This document shows positions 33,676 through 46,771 of a DNA stretch of 64,000 bases, one piece after another. Origin of the DNA: Phellopilus nigrolimitatus (Eukaryota; Basidiomycota; Agaricomycetes; Hymenochaetales; Hymenochaetaceae); NCBI GenBank assembly GCA_021029095.1, contig JAJOHG010000053.1, forward strand, positions 62,001 to 126,000. The letters are read 5' to 3'. The position numbers were made by a program, and so were the translations under genes. The notes below the pieces were generated by a model, which searched no databases, was not told the origin of the DNA, and worked only from the letters and a program-made list of their open reading frames with translations. Within the stretch, counting starts at the first letter, position 1. Each line of letters opens with the position of its first letter.

Positions 33676-35411
33676 GGTACTGTAGTTCCAAACGCGCCCC
33701 GAAGATGGATCCCGAAAGAGATTTTCGTATCTATAGGTTACACGCCCCAATGATTGTGCATGGGCAAACTGTAAGCAAGACCGATTACGCGGTGTTCCGT
33801 GTAAATATCTACCTGCGGTTCCGACACTTTGCGGCCTATTGATCTTTCGAAACACGAAAAACCTGCTAGGACTTGGGGAAATACCAATGTCAACGTATTA
33901 GTTGATTTTGAGGACTGTACTGTGCTCACTTGCAAAGGGTATGCGGCTCACAGGCAGTAATCGTTCGAGTGCAAAAGAAGAAAACTTAGCCGTCGTTACC
34001 ACCCACATCAGAAGCAAAGGCGTATGACGTCAGCATCACGATGGACCCACCTTGCCTTAATTGGCATAACATATATTTATTTTACTGAATTCACCTACAC
34101 TTTTATCTTCGTGACCTCAAAATCTAACCGACCTGGGGAAGCGGACTACAGTGTAAGCAGGCAAAAAGCGGCACCTCTATAGGGGCCGCAATTTTACGAG
34201 TTTTGGTCTGAGATTTTAATTTTCATAATAGAAAGAAACGCAAATTTAAGCACTTTCCTGATTAAGCAAGTTTTGTTTCAAATTTTCGGGCAAAAAAAGA
34301 CCTTCTACACTTTTGAAAGACACCTTCGCGGAATTATTCTGCACAATTGCTGTGAAGATGGATGGGATGTAAGGTAATATAAGTCCGATCGTCAAATCCC
34401 TGAGGTTGTAAAGGTTCGCAAAGCCATCTAAAGGCTGAAGCTGCCATGTACATGTAGACTTGTTGTAAAATAATAACTGATATTACGTCATACTTTTACC
34501 TTCCATAAAAAGAAACATATTGCATGTTTCAAAATTTCGGAGGCTGATTTTTTTCAACTTCGGTTGAATCAAAGATAAACAACAAGGATACAAGGTACAT
34601 AGTATTCAGGCATATGCAATTGGAAAAAGGAGTCGAATGTGGGATATTACGACCTCTGAAAGAAAAGTTTCACGGAGCTTGCCGAGCTACCGTATTTTGA
34701 CTGCTTACACTGTAGGAAGATACTTGTGGAGAGAAAACTGTATATTTTTAAGAAGTTCTCAAGAAAAAAAGTTTTATGGTATCCACTGAAAGTCGGAGGA
34801 AGACTTGGTTGATAGAGCTTTAACAAACAAGATTATTTTCGATAAGAAGGGCAACTAATATACCCAATTGAAACCATATTCCAAGACGCCGATGTCCGAC
34901 TAAAAGCAAACTCAGACGTCAGATGGCTTTGTATCTTCATAAGTTTGCAGGAGCCGATGGACCCCCGAGTCACTACTAGCCGAAGATCCTCAAATCTCCG
35001 AATGATTAATGGACCGACCTAAAGACAATCTTCGCACGGGAACTGACAATTGGCAATGTGGCGTGGAGCATTTGCAAGTGTCCAAACGCCCTACCTGCCT
35101 TTGTATTTTCTTTTCGCTTGAAGTGGTTCAAGTCAAAATTAGCCACGTGTATGATCGACGGTCGGAAGAGGAATGGATGATCATGAAAGGTTGGGGATTA
35201 AGTAAGCCCCACCCGAAAGTGTAAATATGAAAAAAATAAAAAAAGGAATCTTACTGGTCCAGCTCGCGCGTCGCGACAAGGCGCTCTTTCGCTTCCACTC
35301 TCAAAAGGCGCGCATTGCCGCTCCCCTTTCCTTCCTTCTAACCTCCATCACACGTTGCTAACGGCGAGTAGAGGCTCACAGGCAACAGTGACGACTGACA
35401 CGGCGACAATT
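33676..35411. other. 1.7-kb divergent intergenic region
   Basis: AT-rich stretch between divergent genes, rich in A/T homopolymers (AAAAAA, TTTTTT). Open frames are short and without splice logic. No gene, RNA gene or transposon end recognised. One full CRE-like palindrome is listed separately. Confidence 0.5.
34025..34032. promoter_or_regulatory. CRE-like palindrome TGACGTCA
   Basis: Perfect ATF/CREB-type bZIP site about 350 nt upstream of the zinc finger-DUF6698 start. An 8-mer can occur by chance once in a window of this size, so support is weak. Confidence 0.3.
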
Positions 35412-37139
35412 ATGAAGATCAAATCTGCTAACGGTGTCACTACCGTCGTTGACCAGGAGCAGGTCATTATTCCCGACCTCTCCATCAAGGATCTCCTCTC
35501 TGCGATTCCGTCAGTGCCAGTTTCCGACGAAAGAAAATATCTATTTACACGTTTATTTGCAGTTCTCATTGTTTCAAGAGATCTGCTATTCGGTCTTCGT
35601 TGTACATGTCCGTATACAATTTCTTTTCTGTCCTTCCTTGAGTAGTATGCTCAACACTTCTTGTCTCCAGCGTCTGGGACGTGCTCCTCCTTGCTGGCAC
35701 TTACAAGACCGCGAACTACCTTGACGAGCGCATTTCGCCCGAGTTCATACAGCTGCCCAGCCCGTACCTCTACAGCTTCGCTCGTTTGGCGCTCTGGGCG
35801 TTTTATAGTTTCTTTTCGGGATTGTGGGGAACTGGTCTTTGGGTTATTGCACACGAATGTGGCCATCAAGCTTTTTCGGAGAGCAAACTAATCAACAATG
35901 CGGTTGGATGGGTTCTTCATTCTGCGTGAGTATCATAAGCATCAATTTGGGGACCTTCGGCGATATAAAATCGCCGATACATGGTTCTTTGTTTTTGAGA
36001 TGCATACTGACTATTGCGCTACAGCGTTGGCGTTCCATACCATTCTTGGCGTATCACGCATGCTAAGCATCATGCTTCTACGGGACATATGACCCAGGAC
36101 CAAGTCTTCGTTCCTAAGACGCGCTCGCAGCTCGGCCTTCCTGCGCTTGATCCTGCGAAGGAAGATGTCTACGGCACGAGTGTTACCGATGAGGTAAAAC
36201 GTGAGCTCTGGGAGGCTCTCGGCGATTCTCCTATCGGTGCGACGTGCAATGCTGCCCTGCAAATGGTAAGATTTGTGGCGGATTCATCACTACGCAAATA
36301 AGATTGACAAGGCTACAGGTTTTTGGCTGGCATATGTATATTTCGACCAATGCATCTGGCCAGAAGCGTTACCCGAAGTTCACGAACCGTGAGTGCTTCA
36401 CTTCCCTGGTCGGTTCCGCTCGCATGTATTTATACTCTTCTACAGACTTCCTTCCGGGCGCACCGCTATTCAAGCCGCATGAGTACTTCCAGATCATCCT
36501 GTCCGACATCGGTATTCTCATTTGGGCTGGGGTGCTTGCCTATTGGTCGTACACACGCGGCTTCAGCGAGATGTTCCGCCTCTACTTCGTGCCATATCTC
36601 TGGGTGAACCACTGGCTGGTGCTCATCACCTTCCTCCAGCACACTGATCCGATCCTTCCTCACTACCGCCCGGCCGAGTTTAGTTTCCCGCGCGGTGCTC
36701 TTGCGACGCTCGACCGCAACCTTCTTGGTGACTTAGGACCCATTGGTGCTTGGCTCGGTGCAATGGCTACTCATGGCATCTCTGAGACGCACGTTCTCCA
36801 TCACGTGTCGAGCAAGATCCCGCACTACAACGCGTGGGAGGCGACGTATGCGCTGAGGGAACGCCTTGCGCGTGCCGGAATTAAGCTTCAAGGAAGTCCC
36901 GGCGGCTGGTCCGAGGTCTACAGAGTTTACAGGCAGTGCAAGGTCAGTTAATAATGACAATAATATCGACTCATCTGATATTAATGTGCTGTTTGCTTTC
37001 CCAATAGTTCGTCGAGGACGAGGGTAACATTGTCTTCTATAAAAATGCGTATGGTCTCGCTGCCTCGCGGCCCCTCATCTCAGAGGGTGCGATCAGCGAC
37101 TCTGGTATAGAGATTGATAGCCCCACCAAGGACTCCTAG
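35412..37139 (+). CDS. FAD2: Delta-12 fatty acid desaturase
   Basis: Membrane di-iron desaturase of the ER that turns oleate into linoleate. Seven exons (35412-35509, 35563-35607, 35671-35925, 36025-36265, 36319-36388, 36446-36942, 37008-37139) join in frame to 445 aa, the family's usual size. The three histidine boxes are complete: HECGH (followed by QAFSES), HAKHH and, near the C-terminus, HVLHH. Hydrophobic pairs of helices are seen before box 1 (VWDVLLLAGTYK..), around FYSFFSGLWGTGLWVIAHE and after box 2 (DIGILIWAGVLAYWS, YLWVNHWLVLITFLQH). Sequence such as YHSWRITHAKHHASTGHM and QHTDPILPHY is typical of fungal delta-12 enzymes rather than delta-15. No cytochrome b5 domain is fused. Confidence 0.95.
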
Positions 37140-38057
37140 TCATCGTCTCGTTGACACGCATGCACCAACTGTCGAGCGATCATTGCATGGCCCGCTCGCT
37201 TAATCGACAGTTTCTTGGTTTGCTTGGTGATGGATAACGTTCACATATGTTCATGTTCTTCACGGTCTCCACTCATGATAGATGTGCTACACGCCATACT
37301 GACCATCTGACACGACTCACTTTCTAGATCTTTAGATAACGTAGATAAAAGCTCTTGAATAATCTGAACACCTCCGGGTTTCTTGATGGCTCCTGACTGA
37401 GGTCGATATAAAATTTTAAATGGAATAAGACGGAAGTTGAGGGCTTTCGAGTCTATTTAGTTATCATTTACTGCCTTGATTGGTTTTCCTAAGCTTGAAA
37501 GGATGAGAGCAGAACTTCACTCCCAACTTTACTCTGGGCGTGGTCACAAAGATTCTGTGCAATAATTATCAATGAAATCCAACTGCCCGCTGATCTGCTA
37601 ATCTCTATATAATCAGGATTGAGAAGGCTGCTATGTCGAATTCTGTCCCCTTGTGCTTTGATTGGATGCCTGCTGCGTTTGACGTATAAAAGACACCCTA
37701 TCAACCAGGATCATCGGCGACGGCGGTCTCGGGCTCAGTATCGTGATTAGCCTAGTCTTCGGAAATGAACAAAATGAAGACAAGGCGTCCGCAGTCCGAG
37801 CGACCACGTATCGGAGATGCCCGTTAGGCTATTTATACGTGGGTTTGTTGGCGATTATGGTATTTAAAGAGTGCGATGTTTCTTGCATCGTGCCCTGGCT
37901 GGTCCTGTGTTCAGCAATCCTCCCCTTCGACTTCCTGTCCCCTCTTTTTGACTCTGCGCTCTCTTAAGCATTTTTTAATCTGTAGCTAAAGCCGAAATCG
38001 ATGTGCTGGACACTTGCTGTTTCTTGTTCAATTCTTTCGAGCTCATATTTGATATCA
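37140..38057. other. Intergenic region with TATA-like motifs
   Basis: 918 nt between the desaturase and the small secreted-type gene. TATAAAAG at 37685-37692 and TATTTATA near 37829 are TATA-like on the plus strand. If used, the transcript would have a long leader or extra 5' exons of the next gene. No gene seen otherwise. Confidence 0.4.
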
Positions 38058-38971
38058 TGATTTCCCTTTTGCTACGCACAGTCTTCATGATGATAGTCTT
38101 CCTTGTATTGGTCGAGGTGCGTTCTCGCCCAACCCAAAACCGCAATATCGAGTCCGGTGTCGGTGCGGTGACGATGCCTTTCATGAAGCAGTGAGTCTCT
38201 TTTCAGTCTCTGCGTCAAGCAGAACGTGAGGTGTGGCTCACGATTTGTTGTTTGTTTCTGACGTAAACTTGAAGTTACTCCGAATTTCAGGTACTTGTCA
38301 TGTTCTTGACGATGTATTTCTTATATGGCCAAAAATCTCACTCATTTGACTGTAATAGATCTCAGACGGGTTCGGAGGGACAGCAGAGGGCGAGGCAGCG
38401 GCCGTGTTCATCAGTGAGTCCAAGACAATGTAATTTTTAGCGTTACGACGAACTGGCTAATTTACACTTCGGTTTGATTGACTGAAGGTCCCTTCGACAG
38501 CGTAGATCTAGCGAGTGTACCCTTCAGTGTGTACGAAATGCTGAAGCTCGCTAAGGAAATGGTGGAAGACGTTGAGGCCGAAATGTTTTACCCTGCCCTC
38601 GCCGACGCTGGGGAGGACACTTCGTTAGGTAGGAAAATTTCCCTTTTCTCTGTGGCGATGTATCAAACTGTTTATGAAAGTAGGACAAGCACTGGAAGTG
38701 GGAAAGGCGAAGAATGATGTGTTGTTTGCAACTGTATGCCCCTTTCTTTTTCTTCAGTCACATCGGTTTCTGAATGCAGTATTAGGCAGCCGTACAAGCA
38801 TTGAAAATCGAGGTAAATAGAGCAGCAATGCAGAGGACATTCTCTCTTACGCAAGTTTCATAGGCAGCACAGAACAAGGCCATGAAACTAATTGACCCGT
38901 ATGGAGATTCCAAAGCTAACGGTGCTGAGTATGTTCGACCGCAGTCTTCTGGAAAATTCGCTGATACTTGA
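38058..38971 (+). CDS. Small secreted-type protein of the SPFDxVDLASVP family
   Basis: The 3' part is well supported: exons 38359-38413, 38488-38628, 38684-38733, 38786-38812 and 38864-38971 join in frame and read ISDGFGGTAEGEAAAVFIS, PFDSVDLASVPFSVYEML, EMVEDVEAEMFYPALADAG, GKAKNDVLFATAAVQALKIE, AAQNKAMKLIDPYGDSKANG. The PFDxVDLASVP block followed by an EDAE/N-rich helix is a pattern I know from small basidiomycete proteins of unknown role, some predicted secreted. The start is not resolved. The ATG at 38058 begins a strongly hydrophobic stretch (LLLRTVFMMIVFLVLVEV) that could be a signal peptide, but I found no clean splice from it into the exon at 38359. The total would be about 150-190 aa. 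Confidence 0.55.
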
Positions 38972-39612
38972 ATTGATTTAAGAGCATACTTGAACTGGAC
39001 AATTCAGGCCGACAGAAGTAACGCTGGGAAGAAATCTTGCGGAGTGCTACGTATATGTAATGTGGGACTTGATATTTAATTGTCTTCCGAAGAGGGGTTC
39101 TTTTCCAAATTGCAAACAAAAGGAGTGCAGTATGGAGAGAAAAGCTATTCATGAAAGAAGTAGCAGCCGCTCTGCACGAAGTCGAACTGCAGGTCTTTTG
39201 ATGCTATGCTTTTTGTCGGTTTTTTGTGGTTCATTTTTTCATTGTATATGAAACTGAAACATTTTTTTTAAAGATGGTCGAGTCTTAGTACGTGAGGACT
39301 TGGGGTGTGCTCGGTCAATCTCTAGCTGGTGACATTTTACCCTTTCGATTTGAGAATGGCTCCATGTGCATATTGTTTACTTTTGTGTTCTTCCACTGTA
39401 CTAATGAATACACATACATCAAAACTACTATCAAGGATGTGAAATCCTACGTATGTGTCAGTTGTAGCTTTAATAAATTGAAAGGAATGTGGCTGGACTC
39501 CTGAGGGTTTACCTCAGTGGCTGTGCCTCGATGATCGACCCGACTTCCGAGATTTATGTGTAAATCTTTTGAGGTCTGCATCCTCGACTTGCGACCGCTT
39601 GCTCACTCCTCG
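38972..39612. other. Intergenic region
   Basis: 641 nt, AT-rich, between two plus-strand genes. It has scattered stops in all frames; no gene or motif recognised. Confidence 0.5.
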
Positions 39613-41841
39613 ATGCCTCGACGCCGTGCTTCAAAAATCAGCCCAGCGGCGAGGAAAAGCAAGAAATCTGGCTCTATAAAACGCTGGGACTCCCGTGATG
39701 ATATTCCTCTCGACGAGGTTGACCAGTGTGAGTTGTTCATTCAAAACTTGTCTGCATGGAGCCAGAGCTTCTGACCACGGCTTTAGTCCACGAGCAACGT
39801 GACAAAATCCTTCTTGAAGGAGAAGAGGGTGCTGCGGATAGTGATGGCGATGATGACGAAGTGTTCGCTCTGAAAGGGCTCGAGGCGTCCTCAGACGAAG
39901 AGGAAGAGGCTTTCGACGAGGAGGATGACGAAGTTGAGGAGGACGAGGATGCGCCCGTAACGAAAGCGAAGACGAAGACGAAGAAGACAGCTGCAAAAAA
40001 GGTGGCAAAGAAGGCTGCGCAGAGCTCTGAAGAGGAGGAGGAGGAGGAGGAGGAAGAGGAGGAGTCGTGGGGGAAGAAGAAGTCTGCATACTACTCGTCG
40101 AATGCCGCGCAACTAGAGTCGGATGACGAAGATGCACACGAGATGGAGGAGCAAGAGGCGCTGCGTCTGCAGGCAAAGTTACGCGAGCCCATGCGCGAGG
40201 AGGACTTTGGTGTCGGTGAGGCGCTGCAGAGTGTATTTGATCCCAAAGTTATTGAGTGAGTTTCATACTGTACTCTTGTATCTCATTTACTTTCTTCTCG
40301 CTAACCAAACTCTCAGCGATTTCTGGAAACCTGTCGAGAAACCTGCTGCGGTGGCGGTGAGCTCCGACAGGACATCGCTTTTGAGACATCTAGAGAAGAC
40401 CAGTCCTGAAACTTTGGCACTTGCGTTCGAGTGGGAGGATATTGCGCGGTCAGTTATCAAGACCGAGCAAAAGCTTACTCAGTGAGTTCAGTAATCTCTC
40501 AAATTAATTTGTATTCATCCTTCTCCAAGGATCGAATCAGCCGACTCCAATGACAAAAGCCTCGGACTGGTTCATCTTCATCATCGTACGCATTGCTTTC
40601 TTGTCTTACATGCTTACTCTAATGTAAATCGCAGAGACGCAACTGACCTACGCATCCCTTCTTGCGTTCTACTTGCACTTACGTGCCTCTGAGAAGTATT
40701 CGGCGAAGCCAGAGCTCCTCAGACAACATCCCATATTGAAGCGATTGCTCACTCTTAAGCAGAGTCTTGCCACGCTCGACGACCTCGGCTTCAGTATGTC
40801 AGACTCCGATGATGATTTCGATGACGAAGACGAAGACGATAGCGATTATAGTGCGCTCGACGAACTCGATACGTGGCTCGCTACGCGGAAACAAGGTCTG
40901 GATGCTAGCGAGCTTGAGGATCTGCTTGCTGGTACGAAGACTCTGTCCAAGAACACAGCCGAACCAAAACCGAAAGCCAAGACAGAGTCGAAATCCAAGC
41001 AGGAGCAGCCGCCGAAGAAGAAACAGAAGATCAGCAGTCGCCAGACGCTCCCAAAGATTGTGTTCGACGTCGAAGAGCCAACTGTCGCGAAATCCGGGTC
41101 ATCTTCAGCAAGGAAAAATACTTCGGCAGATCCGTACGGCGAGGTTTCCGCTCTGGACTTGGCCGACGCGGCGGACAAGGTCATACGGCGGAAGGCTCTG
41201 CGCTTCCACACTTCAAAGATAGAAAGTGCCAGCGCACGACGGCAAGGCGCACGCAATGCTATGGGTGGCGACGAGGACATCCCGTATCGCGATCGTAGGA
41301 AGCAGGGAGAGAAACAGAAGAGAAGTAGTCTGGGTACGGGAGGTGCTGATCTGGATGACGCCGAGCCAGAGCCGCGGGAGCAACTGCGGAAGCGTGGAAG
41401 GGACGAAGACAATGACGGCGGCAGTAGCGCGGAGGACGATGATGACGGATACTATTCTCTGGTAAAGAAGCAAAAGAAGGACAAAACAGCGGAGAAGAAG
41501 GCTCAGTACGAGGCGGTTAAGAAAGCAAATAGGTAGGTTTTCATTTTATTGTGTCCGAGAAAGAGAGTTTATCTATCTGTTCTTGCAGCGTCGACTTCGC
41601 AGATGAAACTCCCAGCGGGCAGCGGTCTATTACACGCGCCATTCTTGCCAACAAGGGCCTCACGCCCAGACGTGGGAAGAGTGTGCGCAACCCTCGTGTC
41701 AAGAAAAGGCAGAAGTTTGAGAAAGCCAAGAAAAAGCTATCGTCCCAAAAAGCAGTCTACAAGGGGGGAGTCGGCGACACGGGCCGCTACGATGGCGAGA
41801 AGACTGGTATCTCAAAGGTTGTCAAGAGTGTCAAAATGTAG
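39613..41841 (+). CDS. SAS10: U3 snoRNP / SSU processome protein SAS10 (UTP3)
   Basis: Nucleolar protein of the small-subunit processome, needed for 18S rRNA maturation. Six exons (39613-39727, 39787-40255, 40317-40481, 40530-40585, 40635-41532, 41589-41841) give 651 aa. The N-terminus is basic, then highly acidic with a Glu run near residue 145. The middle (about residues 200-300) is a Sas10/Utp3/C1D domain: [52 protein letters not shown]. The C-terminus is the conserved Sas10 domain: [37 protein letters not shown] and [13 protein letters not shown] shadow antisense frame covers much of the acidic part and is not real. Confidence 0.95.
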
Positions 41842-42101
41842 TGGGTTTCGGGCACGGGGTATCTTTGAGCCACTTGCCACTTTCTATTCGCTTGTTATCA
41901 CTTTTGCAAGGTTCCTGGTTTCTTTTGTAAGAGTAATTTAGGTGAGCAGTATGTTCTTATTGTGCAAGCCTCCGTTGACTGCTTAACGTGAAGCGTAATT
42001 TTAGTTATCTTTTTGTTAGATATGAGGCGGTGGCGGCCCCGTGGTGGTTTTCCAGCAGTACAAAATATAATTCTGCTGCGAGTTCTTGCGAGTTCTTAGA
42101 A

Positions 42102-42705
42102 ATGGATAAAATCCCTATAATCGAACGAGAAGATGACCTGAAGACGTCTGACGACTCGGAGTTTATTCTTAAGAAGTCGTACGTTCCGTCTTCTTCACTC
42201 TAGGTGCTACTCACGACAGGCTTCCAAGTGCTGTAACGACAGAAGATTCATCTGAAGTGGACAGTTATTTCTATTCAGACAATTTTGAAGTAAGAGTATC
42301 ACGCCTTGTATGGAATCACGGGGAACTCACGCGTACCATCTAATGCTGCAGAAGACGTCTTTCAAAGCTATTCCCATAAAGCCTCGAGTCCGCGATCTTC
42401 CATTCATACGTCCGCGAATTGGACGAGGAGGGCGGCTACACATCGACCGTTGGTATCCTACCAGGCGAACGCTTTCCGGAGAGGACCTCCTTCAGCTGAA
42501 ATCAAGCCATACCAAGGGTGACGAGAACGTCACGGCATCTGAAGTCCGCGAAACTTTAGACAGAGTCGCCGAACGGTGGAGGTACGACTCGCCCGAAGAG
42601 GCTCTGTCTGATACGAGACATCCCTTGTACGATGACTTCGAACCTGAGTATATTGTACCTTTTTTCCCAAGGACATCGTTTACTCACCTCATTTACAAGC
42701 GATGA
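42102..42705 (+). CDS. Hypothetical small protein (uncertain model)
   Basis: An exon 42352-42705 opens KTSFKAIPIKPRVRDLPF and is followed by RWYPTRRTLSGEDLLQL, EVRETLDRVAERWRY and a stop; its codon use and composition look real. A good intron (42290-42351, GTAAGA..GCAG) joins it to an upstream frame THDRLPSAVTTEDSSEVDSYFY. An ATG at 42102 (MDKIPIIEREDDL) probably starts the gene, but the link between it and 42204 fails: the only apparent intron would be 25 nt and would not keep frame. Either a start lies elsewhere or an indel breaks the gene. About 180 aa; no family recognised. Confidence 0.4.
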
Positions 42706-43689
42706 TACCATTTATATGCTCGCGGTCTATCAAAGAGGAGCAGTCGGTGCGCGCCTCCGACAAATCGAGAGAGGCGTGGATTTAGACATAAGCTCTGCAT
42801 CGGCCGAAGAGCCGCTTGCCTCAATGAGACCTGAGCGTGCTTGAGTCTTCTCACTTCTCTCTTACTCTTATATGATCTAATGTAGACATCTGCTGTCGGG
42901 AGTAAATTAACTTGAATTCATTCCTGTGCGGAAAATGTGCTCTACTTGGTGGTCAAGAAAAGATAAGTCAGAACAGACGTCCTACAAACATTACATCGCG
43001 GCTACGCTGATTGACAAGATGATATTAAAATACCGTCAAGAGTGGTGAGAACAACGCTGACCCACTACTACCAATATACTGGTCGATGCGCCATGCTTGA
43101 GCTACCATTGTATAGGCCCTTATGTTGATTGGACGATATAAACTTCAGCGGACCTACAAAATTCGCGAGGTCGCCAGCGGCCCTTATGAATGGGCAGACT
43201 TAAGATTCTCTTCATTCCCCATCACTCCGCCCAATATCATTTTGTCACTCCTCAACATTCAACTCTGTTTTGTATTTACTCACCTTTGAATAAGTGCTTC
43301 TACTTTACGCTCTCGTTCTTTGAGTTCGATCAATAGCATTTCAGTCAGTAAACAAGCCAAACGTCTGCCTGCACGGAGAAAAAAAGGGGGGAAAGTCTTG
43401 AGCAGACAACGACAAAAAGGAATAAAAAGATCACAAGCCATAGCACACGAGTCAAAGGATACATCAGTCCAGTGAGAAACATACGGAACAAGCACAGAGA
43501 GAGCTTCCAAGAAGCCGCGTACAAGCAAGAAAGAGGAAGGAGAAGTAAAGGAACAAGATAGATCAGCTTTAACTCGTGTACATCAGATGCGAATAGGCAG
43601 AGCCTTGCGAAATCTGCGACATATCATGGTCAACCATCAGCTTTAATGAAAAGGAACAATGGAAACAAGTGATTAGTCCGAACGTCAGT
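42706..43689. other. Convergent intergenic region
   Basis: 984 nt between the uncertain gene and the 3' end of the transcription factor. A purine-rich stretch occurs at 43370-43570. Minor open frames lack support. Confidence 0.5.
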
Positions 43690-46600
43690 TCAAGCAAAGA
43701 AAGACTGATAATTCACAACATGGGTATCCTGGTGCGACGGGACCCCTGCTCCGTTCTGCGCGTAAGGACTCGGCGAAACGGAGTCGATGACCATCGGTTG
43801 TCCCTGCGTAACCGCGTTGCCATGAGTTTGTGTGCTCTGCTGTTGCTGGGATATCACGACCGACGCCATGTGGTTGATCTCTGACTCGCCGGCGAGCGTG
43901 TTGGCGTACACACGTTCCATCTCGACGGCCTCCTCTCCGGCCTCTTCGTATGCGTAGTTGTATTGCTTGAGGCCCGCGATGCAGTTTGTCACCTCCGGAC
44001 GCCCGAGCCTGGCCAGCAACGAGCCGGAAGTCAAGCAACTGAAGTGCATCACGGCAGGGTCCAGTTTCTGGTCGGGTGTCGAAACATGTGTAAGCAAGGT
44101 CAGATCCTAAAAAGGATAGCATGCTGCACGCACAAGGTAGCCGTTCGAAGTGAGAACACCAGTCTAGAACAACGCAATTATCTCAGCCTGGGGAAAAACG
44201 TGCAGTAGTATGGACTGTAGCGTACCAAACCAGCGACGCGGAGAGCGCCATGGAGCGCTTCATCCAGAAGCTTATGTTTAATGGTTTCTATCGTAGGGAT
44301 GCTCTGTACACTCGACATCGCGTTCATCCGTACCGTCTCGTTGAATTCTTTGATCCCGAAGTCGTCGATGGCATTGAACACAATCACCCACATAACGTGG
44401 TAAGTCGCGTCGCTAGCACCTAGAAAAATGAATAAATATATAAATAGAACTCTTGACGTGCAATGGACAAGGAGACGTGCATGCAGTCACGGCAGAGACA
44501 AAGTCCCATTCAGACTCGAAGTCATTAGGAACACCGACGCGCGGAAGGTGCTCGTCTCGCCATTCATTAAGGCTATTGACGATGCCACAGACAACGTCGA
44601 AGGGAATTCCATCAGACTCCGTAGACGGTCGCCACAACTGTTTTGACAAATGTCGACATATACGTGCGAGCGCGTGAGCGGCGCGGTAGTAACCCTAAGT
44701 GCGAGTTGTCGAACGTCGAACAACAGAAGCTTCAGATTATCAGACATGCTCACCAAGAACTATAAAGTCTCATCAGGTGAGTAATGATTTATTTAATCCG
44801 AAGACACGAACCTCGTACTGCTCTCTTGGCGATAGAGCCGCATTTTGGCCATCGTGGATCTCCGCTGGAATTGGATCGACCGTATAAAAGTCTATGTCGT
44901 AGTCGTCGTCGTCGCTGAAAATTTGTGTCAAGACAACTCAAGTTTACTTGATCAAATTTCGGAGCTCACAGTTGTGGCTTGCGCCTGTAATAAGCAGAAT
45001 GGTATGCGTCCTGTTGAGTCGTATATGAGGACAACGAAAGGCAGATCTATGTTAAGAGGACAGAGGATATTACCGCTAGGCATGCCATCCACCAAGCAAA
45101 AATCATGGTTCCCCGTGCTTCAGGATCTTGAATGTTGGTCATGACAGATTTGTGGTTAATCTAAAGAGAACAACATTACTAGAATGCAATGTACAACCGA
45201 CAAACGGTACTTACCTGCAGGACGAGCAGGTGTCGGATAGCGCAGGTCAGCCAGAAACCATGAAAGCCTGAAATTAGGATTAGCGCAGTTGGAGCCGTTA
45301 CCCTGGTGACAATAGCTCACCATCTGGATCATCCGGAGTTTCTGCAAGAAGGAAGTGATTTAGGTAAACGATTTGAAGGAATAAGGAAAGCCCTACGATT
45401 CTGCAACGGCTCGATAAGGAGCGCGATGACGACGTGGTCTACAGTGCTGATACGGTGCACCTTTTCCGCTTCTGCGACCTCACGTGCGCGGTTCACAAGA
45501 GTACGAGCCAGCCGGCTTTGTCCCCCACCACCTTCGCGGTCCTCGACGAGCAGTGGGTGCTCAGAGAACTTGGCGCCCCACGCCAGCACGGTTGCGAGCA
45601 GCGCGGGATGCAGCGGCTTTTCGGTCGGCGCGGGGGCGAGCGCCAACTTGAGACGTGAGCGGAACTGCGTTGGGTTGAGTAGCGGGAGGCGCGTGTGACA
45701 TATTTGGAAGAAGACTTCGACAAGGTCGAGAGCAAATCTAATTGCGGGTTAGAAAAGTTTGGGCAAGAAAAGAAAAAGCCTTGGTGCGTACTCGATACGG
45801 AATGCATCACTTTCAAGACGCTTGCTCATATCGCCCCATTCATTGTATGCTGGTGACCGCCCGCGACTAGCGGCAGAAAATGATGCAGGATCACTTAATG
45901 AATTTAGCCATTATTAGTCTTATGAGTTAAGATATTGAGATTTGTTAGGAATTAATCACGTAGGTCCCTCGGGAGAAAAGAGGTATGCCAGCAGCTGCGT
46001 CGTCGCAGAATGCGGTGACGAGCGCGAGTTCGGAAGCTGGTACGGCAGCGAGAGCGCATACTGTGTCCCGTATGGTCGATTTCCTTGTAGTGGGGGAGTA
46101 TCGCCAGGGGGAGATCTATTTATAAAACATGTCAATGTGCATCAGCGGCGTTCGGAAACAATTAATCGTACGACTTGGAGCTAGATGAACCAGGAGAACC
46201 ATTGCTGGAATAAAAAAGAGAGACATTGAGCGCTCTGACATGCTTGTCCCTAATTTGCTCACTTGATATATGTTGAGCTAGAAGCCCGTGGACGACGGCT
46301 CACGCCGGTGACGCGCTTCTTTTCAGACGTAGCCTGCTGCACGAAGTGTCTGAGCAAGAAAAGTGAGTACGTAACCGTGCTTGGATAGAATTTTAGGACA
46401 TACGTGCAGGGGTAGTTTTTTGATATGCAATGCTAGCATGGACGGACCGTATCGGTAAGGCAGGCTATATGCTCCGCAAACTCGGTTGGACTCACCTGGC
46501 ACTAGATAGTATAGTATGAGCGCCATTTAGCGCAGAGCTGACGGACAGAGCGAGGGAAACATACCTTGTCTTGCCCTGCGAGTTGAGTGCATCTGACCTT

Positions 46601-46771
46601 GCGCGACCTGCAGGCGTCGCAGGCGACGTTCTGTCGGCGGGGCGGGGGTAAAGTCTTCGCGAGCTCGTGCATGTGGTTCTGCTGCGTGGGCGTAGGAAGG
46701 CCGATGCTGGGCGTGGACGTCGCAGACGACGACGTGGACGACGGCACGGACAGGGACGAAGCTGTATCCAT
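43690..46771 (-). CDS. Zn2Cys6 binuclear cluster transcription factor
   Basis: Nuclear DNA-binding regulator. It starts MDTASSLSVPSSTSS at 46771. The cluster is split over three exons (46565-46771, a 6-nt exon 46496-46501, and 46404-46432) and reads CDACRSRKVRC..CQ|HC..YPC, spacing C-x2-C-x6-C-x8-C-x2-C-x6-C, a canonical set. A linker HFVQQATSEKKRV follows. The middle carries the fungal-specific transcription factor domain: QLLAYLFSPEGPT, FFQICHTRLPLLNP, HPALLATVLAWGAKFSEHPLL, VHRISTVDHVVIALLIEPL, WLTCAIRHLLVLQ, DPEARGTMIFAWWMA and DDDDYDIDF. The end is Gln-rich (SQQQQSTQ) and likely disordered. I checked the first six exons for frame; the later ones are read from open frames with plausible splice sites. 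Its target genes are unknown. Confidence 0.88.

Noticed and set aside
33676..35411. Possible transposon or RNA gene in the long AT-rich gap
   Set aside because: No terminal repeats, tRNA-like boxes or coding remnants could be seen.
39631..40176. 181-codon minus-strand frame rich in Pro, Leu and Ser
   Set aside because: Shadow of the acidic repeat region of SAS10; no independent features.
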